From Adiantum capillus-veneris (taxonomy: Eukaryota > Streptophyta > Polypodiopsida > Polypodiales > Pteridaceae), in contig CM043943.1 of NCBI GenBank assembly GCA_014529385.2, forward strand, positions 102,768,355 to 102,832,354: a stretch of 64,000 bases of DNA, in the 5' to 3' direction. A program made the translations under genes and the position numbers. Below are positions 54,621 to 64,000 of this stretch, piece after piece. Within the stretch, counting starts at the first letter, position 1, and every line of letters begins with the position of its first letter. The notes under the pieces are model-generated. The model saw nothing but the letters and a program-made list of their open reading frames with translations. It had not been told where the DNA came from and did no database searches.

Positions 54621-54771
54621 TGTGGGAGCTATATATGGCTCACTCTACTCAACCTGGTCTCACCTATATATTTGTATCTTGTCCTCAATATGAATCAGTC
54701 TTTGGGAGCGTATATGGTGTGTCTCTTGTCTCGTCTCTCTAGCTCTCTCTCTTTCTCTCTACATCTCAACA
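54621..54771 (+). repeat. Copia-inner 5' LTR
   Basis: TGTGGGAGCTATATATGGC to ACATCTCAACA, 151 bp. Contains TATATATG and a CT-rich stretch (CTCGTCTCTCTAGCTCTCTC). Confidence 0.9.
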
Positions 54772-54790
54772 TGGTATCAGAGCGGTAACG
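54772..54790 (+). promoter_or_regulatory. Copia-inner primer binding site
   Basis: TGGTATCAGAGCGGTAACG immediately after the LTR, complementary to the 3' end of plant initiator tRNA-Met. Confidence 0.9.
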
Positions 54791-55470
54791 ATCACGCGCC
54801 AATTCAATTCATGGTGACAAAACAGTATGTGTATGCGAATTGCATGTAAGATTAAAAATTGCTACAAATTTTAATTTTGAGCGTTGATTCTTGTTAACTG
54901 TGGTTGTTTTGTGTTAAGAAGAATATGATTAGTGTTTTGTGTGGCGTTTATTGCTAATCAATCTAATCGTTGATTACGTTTTCTTGTTGATGACACCCTG
55001 AACTTCATCTCAATTTTTCGGGGTGTTCTGCTCAAAATTTGGAGAAACGGGAAAAGCGCAATGGTATTGGTCATCCAAAACTTGCTCGTCTCCTCGAGCT
55101 CTTCGATTTGAGTTCTAGGTTTGCGTCAATCGGAGTTCGTAGCAAAAAGTTATGCTATTTTTACTGAAATTGAGCTTGACACAACTTTCTTCGTCCTACT
55201 TCTTTGTGAAGCGTCCGCGATCGTTTTTCTTATTTTGGCGTTAACTTTTTCGAGAAGATTTAGCTTTTTGCTATTCGTATTGTGGCTGTCAATCTTGGGT
55301 CTCACGCCACTCTATTTTGAGGACTCTTTTATTATTAACGTCTCCTTTACCCTGCCTTTTTTGGGCAAAAATACCAATATTTGCCATGGTCGGACAATTC
55401 TACATTGCTTTTTCAATAATCATATTAGTTTGATTAAGCTTTATACAACCTTTACAATTTCAAAAACTGG
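54791..55470 (+). other. Copia-inner leader, gag and protease deleted
   Basis: About 680 bp of leader-like sequence without gag, knuckle or protease motifs leads directly into the integrase frame at about 55490. The missing part would normally be about 1.2-1.5 kb. Confidence 0.6.
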
Positions 55471-55506
55471 AAACCTTACACAAATACAACTCATTCTCAT
55501 GACATA

Positions 55507-58008
55507 TTGGATCTTGTTCATACTGATATATGTGGACCTCTACCTTCTTCAAGATCACAATATCGCTACTTCATTACTTTCATTGATGATTTCTCAAGGT
55601 ATACAACTGTATTTCTACTTAGACAAAAATCTGAAGCCTTATCTGTTTTCAAACAATTCCACAAGGCTGCAGAACTTCAAACTGGTCGTCGCCTTAAGAA
55701 GCTTCGTAGTGACAATGGAGGCGAATATGTTTCTCGAGAGTTTGTGAGTTACTGTGCTGATAGTGGAATTCATCATGAACACACTATTCCATATTCGCCT
55801 CAGCAGAACGGTGTTGCTGAACGAAAGAATCGCACTATTCTCAATGCTGTAAGATGTATGCTGATTCATTCTGGCTTATCTTGTGTTTATTGGGCTGAAG
55901 CTACTTTGACAACAGTATTTATTCAAAATCATCTTCCTACTACTGCACCCTCTGGTAAGATACCCATCACAGCATGGACAGGTGACATTCCTTTTGTATC
56001 TCATTTTCGAACCTTTGGATGTATTGCTTATATTCATGTTCCCAAAGAAACACGAACAAAGCTTGATGCTCCTGGTCTTAGAGTTATTTTTATTGGATAT
56101 TCTGACACTTCCAAAGGCTACAAATTCTATGACCCTTCCTCCAAGAAAGTAATTGTGAATCGTGATGCTACTTTTAACGAACAGCTTATGGGAGGCTCAT
56201 GGTCCATGGATGATTTTGATGATACTAAATCATTGCTTCAGGCTTTTCCATTTCTTTCAGAAGATGAAACTCTTCCTATAGAGAAACTTTCCTCTTCACA
56301 ACCATCCATTCCGAATGTTGCCAATGATGATATTGATATTTTTGTTGATCTGCCTATTGATTTTATATATGGCTCATGTCATGTTTATGATGACGATATT
56401 GCTGATAATGCTTTTTCTACTTTCGAAGATCCCATTACTTATGATGAAGCTATCTCTTCACCACAAAAGGATCAATGGCAAGAGGCTATGGAAGCAGAGT
56501 ACGATTCTCTTATCTTTAAAGGTACATGGATACTAACTGAATTACCTCCTGGTCGTACAACTATTAAATGTAAGTGGGTGTATAAGACAAAAGTAAAAGC
56601 AGATGGATCTTTTGACAAGTTCAAGGCGCGTTTAGTTGCAAAAGGTTACTCCCAAGTAGCTGGTGTTGATTATCAAGAGACTTTTTCACCAGTTGTTCGC
56701 ATTACAAGTGTTCGAGTTTTATTGGCATTTGCTGTTCAATTTGATTTAGAAGCTCATCAAATGGATGTGCGAACTGCTTTTCTTAATGGTGACTTGGAAG
56801 AGGAAATTTATATGGAACAACCAGAAGGGTTTGTTATTCCAGGTAAAGAAGACCTTGTTGCTCAACTCCATAAGGCACTATATGGTCTTAAACAAGCTTT
56901 GCGAGCCTGGTATACAAAATTTGATATTTTTCTCACCTCTAAAGGATTCATCTCTTGCTCGTCAGACCCCAACTTATACATAAAACGCCAAGGTAGCAGT
57001 TTTGTGATTCTTGCTCTTTATGTGGATGATACCATCCTTGTTTCCAATGATTTGGGATTTCTTCAGCAAGTGAAAAAGTTATTGTCTTCTGCATTTGATA
57101 TGGTGGATCTTGGAGAGATTCACTCGTGTCTTGGCATTCAAATCCAACGGAACCGTACAAAAGGTATTTTATTCCTTCGACAGTCAAAGTTTATTGGAGA
57201 TACTATTCAAAAATTTGGTATGGAATCTGCACATTCAGCCAACACACCTTGTCTTGCAAGCTCTACGAAGAACACTTCTGACAATGGCGGTCAACTTGTC
57301 ACAAATCAACCTTATGCTAACTTGATTGGATGTCTTCAGTTTGTTGGCATGAACACTCGTCCTGATATTTTGTTTGCTGCTAATTATCTTGGACAACATC
57401 TTACATGTCCTTCTCTTAAGCATTGGTCTGCTGCAAAGTGTGTATTGAAATACTTGAAAGGCACTACAAATTTTGGTTTAGTCTATCGACGACAAATCAC
57501 ATCGGATTCTATGCAATCTCTTTCTCTTTTGGGATACACAGATGCAGGTTGGGCAAGCTCACATTTATCTATGCGATCTACTAGTGGAAATTGCTTCTTT
57601 ATAAATGGTTGTCTTGTTTCTTGGACTAGCAAGAAAAAACGTTGTGTTGCAGTTTCTACGACTAAGTCAGAATATGTTGCGGCATCACTTGCAGCTCGTG
57701 AGTTGATTTGGATTCGACAAATTCTGGTTGATATTGGTCACTCTCCTCTTTCTAGCACACCCTTGCGGCGTGACAACCAAAGTGCTATTAGTCTTGCAAA
57801 AGACTATGTTCAACATAATAAGTCAAAGCACATTGTTGTCCATTATCATTATGTCAGGTATGAAGTACGCAAAGGAACCATTATGGTTGAACACTGTCCA
57901 AGTGACCAGATGATTGCAGACATTTTGACCAAAGGCCTCAACGAGTCACGTTTCATCCTCTTGCGCTCGGAGCTTGGAGTTGCTTCGACCTCACTCTTTC
58001 TAGATTAG
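55507..58008 (+). CDS. Copia-inner integrase-RT-RNase H polyprotein
   Basis: Uninterrupted frame of about 833 codons. The start given is the first codon of LDLVHTDICGP; the frame runs in from further upstream (HDI), so there is no proper start. Integrase triad: HTDICGP (first Asp), KLRSDNGGEY (second Asp), GVAERKNRTI (Glu). RT from about residue 310: KCKWVYKTK, RLVAKGYSQVAGVDYQETF, HQMDVRTAFLNGDL, ALYGLKQ and LALYVDDTILVS (Asp-Asp near residue 506). RNase H: LLGYTDAGWASS, TKSEYVAAS, RRDNQSA, KSKHIVVHYHYVR. All catalytic residues are present, so the frame is either very young or a recent copy. It lacks its own gag and protease and would need them in trans. Confidence 0.9.
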   Translation: MDLVHTDICGPLPSSRSQYRYFITFIDDFSRYTTVFLLRQKSEALSVFKQFHKAAELQTGRRLKKLRSDNGGEYVSREFVSYCADSGIHHEHTIPYSPQQNGVAERKNRTILNAVRCMLIHSGLSCVYWAEATLTTVFIQNHLPTTAPSGKIPITAWTGDIPFVSHFRTFGCIAYIHVPKETRTKLDAPGLRVIFIGYSDTSKGYKFYDPSSKKVIVNRDATFNEQLMGGSWSMDDFDDTKSLLQAFPFLSEDETLPIEKLSSSQPSIPNVANDDIDIFVDLPIDFIYGSCHVYDDDIADNAFSTFEDPITYDEAISSPQKDQWQEAMEAEYDSLIFKGTWILTELPPGRTTIKCKWVYKTKVKADGSFDKFKARLVAKGYSQVAGVDYQETFSPVVRITSVRVLLAFAVQFDLEAHQMDVRTAFLNGDLEEEIYMEQPEGFVIPGKEDLVAQLHKALYGLKQALRAWYTKFDIFLTSKGFISCSSDPNLYIKRQGSSFVILALYVDDTILVSNDLGFLQQVKKLLSSAFDMVDLGEIHSCLGIQIQRNRTKGILFLRQSKFIGDTIQKFGMESAHSANTPCLASSTKNTSDNGGQLVTNQPYANLIGCLQFVGMNTRPDILFAANYLGQHLTCPSLKHWSAAKCVLKYLKGTTNFGLVYRRQITSDSMQSLSLLGYTDAGWASSHLSMRSTSGNCFFINGCLVSWTSKKKRCVAVSTTKSEYVAASLAARELIWIRQILVDIGHSPLSSTPLRRDNQSAISLAKDYVQHNKSKHIVVHYHYVRYEVRKGTIMVEHCPSDQMIADILTKGLNESRFILLRSELGVASTSLFLD

Positions 58009-58256
58009 CTTCTTTGATATTGTAATAGCTTTGTACATATGGCATTGTAATCTTTTAGGTACCATGCACTATGCACACTCCACATTTGCACATTGTGATC
58101 TCTAAGTCACTTGAATATTTGTACATAGATGCACAATTCACTTTCACATCATCATCGCTGGTTCATATTTTCACATTGTATAGGGGCTTGGGTTTTTCCC
58201 TTGAACTCCCCAAGGGTTTTTTCATCCAAAGCTAGAGACCTTTGTTTGAGTGGGGG

Positions 58257-58399
58257 TGTTGGAGCTATATATGGCTCACTCTACTGAACTTGGTCTCACC
58301 TATATATTTGTATCTTGTCCTCAATATGAATCAGTCTTTGGGAGCGTATATGGTGTGTCTCTTGTCTCGTCTCTCTCTCTTTCTCTCTACATCTCAACA
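58257..58399 (+). repeat. Copia-inner 3' LTR
   Basis: TGTTGGAGCTATATATGGC to ACATCTCAACA, 143 bp, preceded by the polypurine tract GAGTGGGGG and followed by GCACA. Confidence 0.92.
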
Positions 58400-58404
58400 G
58401 CACA

Positions 58405-59612
58405 CATCATGGCCTCAAACCAAAATGAATGTGGCAAAGCTTGACTTTTGAGTGATGTGTTTTTCCTCTCAGCAACACCATTTTGTTGACGTGTATAAGG
58501 CATTGTACATTGGTGTTTTATCCCACGATTAGCCAAAAAGGCATTAAAATTCATGAGACATACACTCCCCCTCGATTCGAACGGAGGGTGCCCATAGTAT
58601 ATTTTGAGACATTTTCAGCCATAGCCAAAAATTATTTGAAGCACATAAATACTTCGGACTTTTCTATAAGTGGAAATACCCATGCATGCCTGGAGTAATC
58701 ATCAATGCAAGTCACGAAGTAAAGGTAATTTCCCAAGGATGGAGTTTGCATGGGCCCACAAACATCACTATGCACAAGCTGCAACCTGTATGTGGTCCTA
58801 ATTGAACTATCCTTTGGAAACTTTGAACATTGCATCTTACCCAAAATACAACCTTCACAAACATGTTTGACAGGTGCTTCAAGAGGCAACAAACAAGCAA
58901 CCATATCAAATTTTTGCAAACGCACCAAACTGGTAAAATTCAAATGTCCAAAACGTGTATGCCAAAGTTTTGCATCTGAAATAGCCTTAGAATCCACAAT
59001 TGCATTTTTAAAATTCTTCCCACACTTGTCATACAAAGTGGTCTTATACAACCCACGACATAAAATGCCAAATGCAAAAATTTCATCATTGAAACTAAGA
59101 TCATGTATGTCATCCACAAATTTGACTACAAGACCAAGTCTAGCAAGTGCAGATACAGACAAAAGATTCTTCTTGATCCCAGGTACATAAAGTGCATCAA
59201 CAAGTGTGAAAGAACATCCATTTGCAGCATTAAGCACAATCTTCCAACTCCCTGACCTGGATAAGAGGCATCGTTGGACAAGTAATTGAAGATCCATAAG
59301 GGACAAGACAGGTGAACAAATCACAATGTGAGGTAATGTGCTTTGTAGCACCACTATCAAAATACCAGAATCTGTAACAACTGACATGCATGCATCATGG
59401 ATATCAGGATTATAAGTGTACTCTACACTAAAAGCCCATTCTGTATCAACATCAACATCACAGTCTCCTTTCACATAAGACTCAACAATAGCTGCATTTG
59501 TAGTGGAAAGAGTATTAGTAGTGGAACCAACCTCTTTCTTCTTAGCCTCTTTGACCTTCAACTTAGGATAATGCTTGATCAAGTGATCATTAGATTTAAA
59601 ATAATGGCAACA
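58405..59612 (-). pseudogene. Copia-outer gag end, protease and integrase N-terminus
   Basis: Minus strand from 59612: degenerate zinc knuckle (CHYFKSNDHLIKHYPK, second Cys replaced), protease region (a TDSGILIVV-type block), FTLVDALYVPGIKKNLLSVS, GAG-pre-integrase KLWHTRFGHLNFTSL..CEGCILGKM, and integrase VHSDVCGPMQTPSLGNYLYFVTCIDDYSRHAW, then after a frame change TRQQNGVAERKN near 58480. It runs into the GCACA site at 58400-58404, where Copia-inner is inserted. Confidence 0.75.
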
Positions 59613-59993
59613 TGTCATAATAATCAATATCTAATTCTACTAAATGATTTTCTCATGTTAAACTAATCATTTAATATGGGGAAGTGCCAGGGGAGAAAAA
59701 GCTAGAATATTGGTGAAGCTAGCAGACCGGCCACAGTAGGGATCCGAAGGAGGGAAAATAGGGATCCAAAGGGGGGCCATCTGTAAAAGAGCCATGTGCA
59801 ACAATGGGCTCAAAAGACCCTAAGGTTCAGCCCATTAAGACTTCCAAAATGCTAAGGTTCCAAAATTCAAAGGTTGTGTCCAAAGGTCAAACATTGGGGG
59901 AATTGGATGCTTTGTGTGCGTCCCAAAAGTCTTTGGCAATCCCTACATAGGAGGGGGCGAGCCCTTGCAAGTAGGGGATGAGAGAGAAACTCA

Positions 59994-60092
<99 letters not shown>

Positions 60093-60139
60093 GCTCCCTT
60101 TACACAAAGGGAATGAAGGACACATGTCAGGTCCCTAGC
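59613..60139 (+). repeat. Gypsy-1-type LTR fragment with long CA run
   Basis: Starts TGTCATAATAATCAATATC and follows the Gypsy-1 LTR head through GGAAGTGCCAGGGGAGAAAA, GGGATCCAAA and CATTAAGACTTCCAAAATGC to ACACATGTCAGGTCCCTAGCC, where similarity stops. It therefore carries only the first third of an LTR and interrupts Copia-outer gag. Confidence 0.75.
59993..60091. repeat. (CA)n microsatellite in the LTR fragment
   Basis: About 48 CA units at the same place as the CA tract in the Gypsy-1 LTRs. Confidence 0.95.
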
Positions 60140-62160
60140 CTTCTCTCTCCTCTTTTTAATGAAAAAACAATGATTTCATTTTGATTGGTCCACAGGAGGA
60201 CTTAATTATCCAAACCAATGTCAGGTGTGGGTGATGCCATGTCAAAAAGCCCAAATAGCACTGGGCCAAAAAATTTAACCATATCAACGCAAGCTAGCAA
60301 TGTTAAGGCCGAGACAAACCCATCATGGGAATGAGAATAGACCAACTAATCTAAGTTTTTTTAAAAACCTCATTTAACTAAAAACAATTGCTCGCCATCA
60401 AACCAGGGGTATGGAGTTGCATTTGGTCAATTAATCCCCCAACATACACACATTTTTTTCAAAACAATAATATATACATTTGTGAATGGAAGCATAGTAA
60501 AAATCAGATGACAATATTCACTTTTGTTAACAAAAGACATTATTTCTATGCAGTGAGTGCGGCAGCAACCTGTGACGAAGGATTTTGTTCAACCATTTCC
60601 ATAGTGCCTAAGCAATTAAGTGATAGTGAAGCAACAAGTATCCACCACAGTCAATCTTTTGTCCAAAACAGACACACCCAAGTATGCTAAGTCTAAGTGA
60701 GGGGAAAAGCATCCCTCACCGTTACTTATAGTGTTTGAGGGATGCGGTAGCATTAACTTAGAGAGGAGAGGATCCCACCAGTTAAGATTCTCAAAATTGG
60801 ACCACCATCCAAGGCTAACATCTACGTAGAGTAAGTTAAGTAGGGGAATAGAATAGTATTTACAATCTATGTAACAACTTAGAGAGAAAAGCCGGCAGTC
60901 TACATCATGCAAACCACCCAGGTATAGCTGAGAGAATTTGCAGGAATTCCTCCTGACGAGCGACCATAATCGGTGGAATTCTAGACACAGAGTGAGAAAA
61001 GAGAGTCGATGTATCATATGCCAAGAACTCACATAGAATGCGAGGGTACGAGGCATGAAGGAGCGGGTATGTGGTATAGCAAAAGGGAGGTAAGTGATTA
61101 ATATGCTCGATCAAGAGAAGAGAATAGCTATTAAATCCATAGTGCCAATTAAGGTTGTGCAAAAAAATTACTACCCATATTTTACCAAGGCATTAGGGCA
61201 TGTGCCCATAGGGTAATCAATTACCTAGAACAAGTGCAGATTCCCAAGTGAGAGAGAGGGAGGGGGGGGTGGGTGGGTTGGGTGGGCTTTTCTTTTTTAC
61301 CTTTTTTGGATTGTTGGAGAAGGGATTTTTAAAGGTAGGAAATTTTGTGGTGTGAATTTCAATCTAGACTAGGAATTTTTTGAAATGCAAGTTTCTAGTA
61401 GGACACCTTTAACTTGCAAATAGTAGTAAGTATTTGGCAAATACAAGGTAATCACCCCTAAGATACAATAACCATCAGCTACATTTGTAAGTGTAATCTT
61501 TTGTATATCGATGTATCACTTCCAAGCAGACAAAAGTATAGCAAGGTATAGACTTCAAGGTTCCCATCCATAGGACAAGATACTTATTTGCTACAATAGT
61601 AGCTTAAGTGTTTGTTGTGTAGTTGGATGAAGCAATCATAGTTAGATGAAGTGACCAAGTGTGTGTGTGTGTGTGTGTGTATAGAAGGGAAAGATAAGTC
61701 CCTTATCAAATCAATTTGGGGGGTAGGTATTCACCTTATGCAGGTTGCACAGCTGCCAAAATGACATGACAGTGACCTTTAGGGAATTTTATATTTATAA
61801 AGAACTTTCTTAAAGTGTACGCCGGTGGGTTAAATTTCCACAGTGGTTTTAGTTCCATAACAATGAAAATTAATGTATCGTTTCCACTAAAGATATGTAG
61901 GAATAATCTAGAAAACATTAAGTCGTTTTTATAAAAGTAGGGGTTTCCACTAGTGGGGTTTATATAGGAGAGACCATCTACTCCAAACTAGTAGCCTTGA
62001 AAAGAGTGGTTGGTGCAAAAAAAAAAAAACTTTTCTTTGTAGAATGGTGATAGTTGGTTAAAACTACACTTGACCCTGGCTAGAGCACAATTCCAAGAGT
62101 TGTTGATAGTATAGAGAGGTTTTAAATGTGACTTAGTAGGTAAGTTCTCGTATTTTAACT
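60140..62160. other. No gene recognised
   Basis: AT-rich. Two overlapping minus-strand frames (61056-60616 and 61162-60905) have no motif I recognise and no relative elsewhere in the window. A guanine-rich run with quadruplex potential lies at 61261-61287 and a (GT)n tract at about 61657-61681. Confidence 0.4.
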
Positions 62161-62164
62161 CCTC

Positions 62165-62235
62165 AGCTCAACATCCATAACAATGTATTGCAATAGGAGT
62201 TAATATTTTGTCAATGATATGTGTGTGTGTGTGTA
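62165..62235 (-). repeat. 50-bp block plus (GT)n, second copy
   Basis: AACATCCATAACAATGTATT, GCAATAGGAGTTAATAT and GTCAATGATAT before GTGTGTGT, matching 35724-35796. Read on the minus strand it could be the 5' start of RT-D or of a relative. Confidence 0.55.
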
Positions 62236-64000
62236 TTGTATTAAACTTAATACATATACACAAATAAATATAATGTTCAAAGACAACTAGCTTTAGATAA
62301 TTGGACTAGATTTGTACAAAAATGACTCAGTCTTAGATTCATTTTTGTACAACAACATAGTAAGAATGAGGCATTATTTCAATGATCCATATAAAAGTAA
62401 TAGATATGTGGAGGTCATCTAGGTTGAATTAGCAGGGATCTTTAAAGTCAGACAATAGCTAAGCCAAAATACTTTTTTGATAAAGATAGCATTCACACTT
62501 GCATCCATATAAACAAGACAACAAATTTGTTAGTTTTGAATACATATTACAAGTGTTTACGAACCTATTAGTTGTTATCCATGTCCTACTTAAACCTATT
62601 TTATCTTAAACTACCATCCTAAAAGGCTTTATTTGTTAGAGAAAAAAATTGAATATATAATGCAATAAATCATCATAAGGCTATTACCCCTTCTAATGCA
62701 AGTGGAAAATTGTAATCCACTCTTCAACATTTTTCAAGTTTTGCATAATCCACGTTTGTCCATATTCTTCAAGAATTATCATCAACATCTACTCAACTTT
62801 CCATTATGTTTGTTTAAAAAGATTAGGGAAACATTATCATGTACCTAAACTTATTGATTTATTCAATTTTTAGACCATAAACTAGGCCCATCAACTTGCT
62901 AAGCTTAAATATTGAAAGCATATAAACAATTAGTTAGAACCAACAGGTGAGTAATTAAGCCCATTTATTTTTCCTACTAGTCCATAGTCTTAGAGGGCTA
63001 GGAATCCCATCTTAAAACCATCTTGAAGCATTATGCTGAAAATATTATGTTTACGATTGTATGCTTAGAAATTCTAAACAATTTTTTAAAGTTTTTAGGC
63101 CATAAACTAGGGCCCCCAACTTGCCAAGCCCAAATATTGAGAGTATAAAGTGAATCAATTATAGCCATTGGTTTAAAGTTTTAGAAATCATATGTGAGGT
63201 AAAGCATCAACTAATTGACCAGTCTTTAAGCAAGCTCAAATCTTTTTCCATCAATTTCACAGTTTTAAACCGTCAAGAATCTCATCTTAAGATCATACCA
63301 AATAAATATATCTTAGTGAGTGCCAGAGGAAAAGCATGAGCCAAAAATCAATACACACTAAAAATCTAAACATTTCCATGAAACGATAGAGTGCTAAGAA
63401 GCATCTAAGTAGTATCAACAATTCAAACAAAAACTGTTCAATCATCCACTGAGACCCATATATGGTCTTCTTCGCACTATTTGTAAATTCTACAACCCAT
63501 CACACAGAAAGATGCCATCCTCCAAAACAATTATGGCATAGTGGTAGTTTCAACAAGTACTACCAAAATATTATTTTTTTGAAACCAAGGTTGTGATTCT
63601 CAAGTATTTCAAGAGACGATCAAAAAGTTCAGCAACTTTTAGCATCAAAGATTACTTATGGGGGTGGTTTCACATTTTATGATACATTTAATGTCAACAA
63701 AAATGGCTGAGCATCCCTCATCCAAGGTAATGATACCAGGTTATTATTACAAAGCTAGGAAAAAATCAACCATATATGACAGACTTTTAGGCTATAACTG
63801 CCAAATTTAGTGATAAGAACAAAATATACCATAATATTCCATAGTAAAATAAACGAGCACAAAAAAGAATGACCTATTATACTTTGCACAAAAAAAGCAG
63901 TTAAGTTGTAAACTGAGAGAAAGGATTCTCAATGATCTCAAACTTGCTAAACATAGTGAATAAGCCCAGTCAGCCGACCCTCTCTCTCTCTTTAATAGTA
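62236..64000. other. No gene; partial repeat of 25040-25500
   Basis: Blocks CATCCATATAAACAAGACAAC, GTTGTTATCCATGTCC and TACCCCTTCTAATGCAAGTG are shared with 25040-25500. Beyond about 62720 I see only AT-rich unique-looking sequence with no coding frame, including an internal repeat of CCATAAACTAGGxCC..CAACTTGC (62873 and 63102). Confidence 0.45.

Larger units (their letters stand above)
54621..58399 (+). mobile_element. Copia-inner: young Ty1/copia element lacking gag and protease
   Basis: Target duplication GCACA on both sides (54616-54620 and 58400-58404), short LTRs (151 and 143 bp) differing by three substitutions and one 8-bp indel, canonical primer binding site, and polypurine tract GAGTGGGGG before the 3' LTR. 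It interrupts the Copia-outer integrase in opposite orientation. One long open frame covers integrase to RNase H. Confidence 0.92.
52158..59612 (-). mobile_element. Copia-outer: old Ty1/copia element, interrupted
   Basis: Minus-strand copia order (gag end, protease, integrase, RT, RNase H) runs from 59612 to 52500 but is split by Copia-inner (54621-58399). Its gag N-terminus and 5' LTR are missing, replaced by a Gypsy-1-type LTR fragment at 59613. Many stops and frameshifts. It abuts the 5' part of RT-D, so it inserted into or beside that element. Confidence 0.8.

Noticed and set aside
55121-55747. 208-codon frame in the leader of Copia-inner
   Set aside because: It crosses into the integrase region in a different frame and has no domain; hydrophobic composition comes from T-rich DNA.
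60616-61162. Two overlapping minus-strand frames of 146 and 85 codons
   Set aside because: No motifs, no counterpart elsewhere in the window, and overlapping each other in different frames; likely chance open frames.

Overview
The window is a stretch of plant nuclear DNA made almost entirely of nested retroelements. It is AT-rich, with long (CA)n tracts. The retrotransposons have plant-type primer binding sites (TGGTATCAGAGC or close variants), and I recognise no single-copy host gene. The Ty1/copia and Ty3/gypsy proteins look like those of land plants, but I cannot name a genus or even a class from the sequence.

The most interesting content is a family of four retroelement copies, here called RT-A, RT-B, RT-C and RT-D, that are neither copia nor gypsy. 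They encode a long N-terminal region without a domain I recognise, followed by a reverse transcriptase with an SxDITxCYxxIP-type motif A, a GIPMGxxxSP motif B and an FMDD/YTDD motif C. The block order, the run of conserved residues before motif A and the FLDV-like block after motif C resemble Penelope-like elements (PLEs). No C-terminal GIY-YIG endonuclease is visible. RT-A (about 2.1-6.3 kb, +), RT-B (about 6.3-18.8 kb, +), RT-C (about 21.7-24.7 kb, +, 3' truncated) and RT-D (-, split over 35.8-36.2 and 49.4-52.1 kb) can be aligned exon by exon. RT-A, RT-B and RT-D each end in a (CA)n tract. RT-B is flanked by 4.1-kb direct repeats (6287-10423 and 14482-18577) that look like the pseudo-LTRs of PLEs, and it appears to have kept introns, another PLE trait. 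RT-B begins exactly where the (CA)n tail of RT-A ends, which suggests insertion into or priming on CA microsatellites.

Layout. 1-6286: RT-A relic. 6287-18781: RT-B with its two long repeats. 18782-21700: no genes, simple repeats. 21700-24690: RT-C relic. 24700-25506: repeat of unknown type. 25507-35198: Gypsy-1 (+), bounded by AAATG target duplications and carrying a MITE-like insertion between protease and RT. 35199-35725: unassigned. 35774-36193: 3' end of RT-D. 36194-36790: partial LTR plus duplicated flank. 36791-49361: Gypsy-2 (-), bounded by AATTT, inserted in the RT-D reading frame. 49362-52140: the rest of RT-D. 52158-59612: an old copia element on the minus strand (Copia-outer), itself interrupted by a young copia (Copia-inner, 54621-58399, +, GCACA target duplication). 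59613-60139: Gypsy-1-type LTR fragment. 60140-64000: no gene, two short repeats shared with earlier regions.

Almost every coding region is broken by stops and frameshifts. The exception is the 2.5-kb integrase-RT-RNase H frame of Copia-inner, although that element lacks gag and protease. Exon joins, PLE affiliation and CA targeting are inferences from reading the sequence; no alignment or database search was run.
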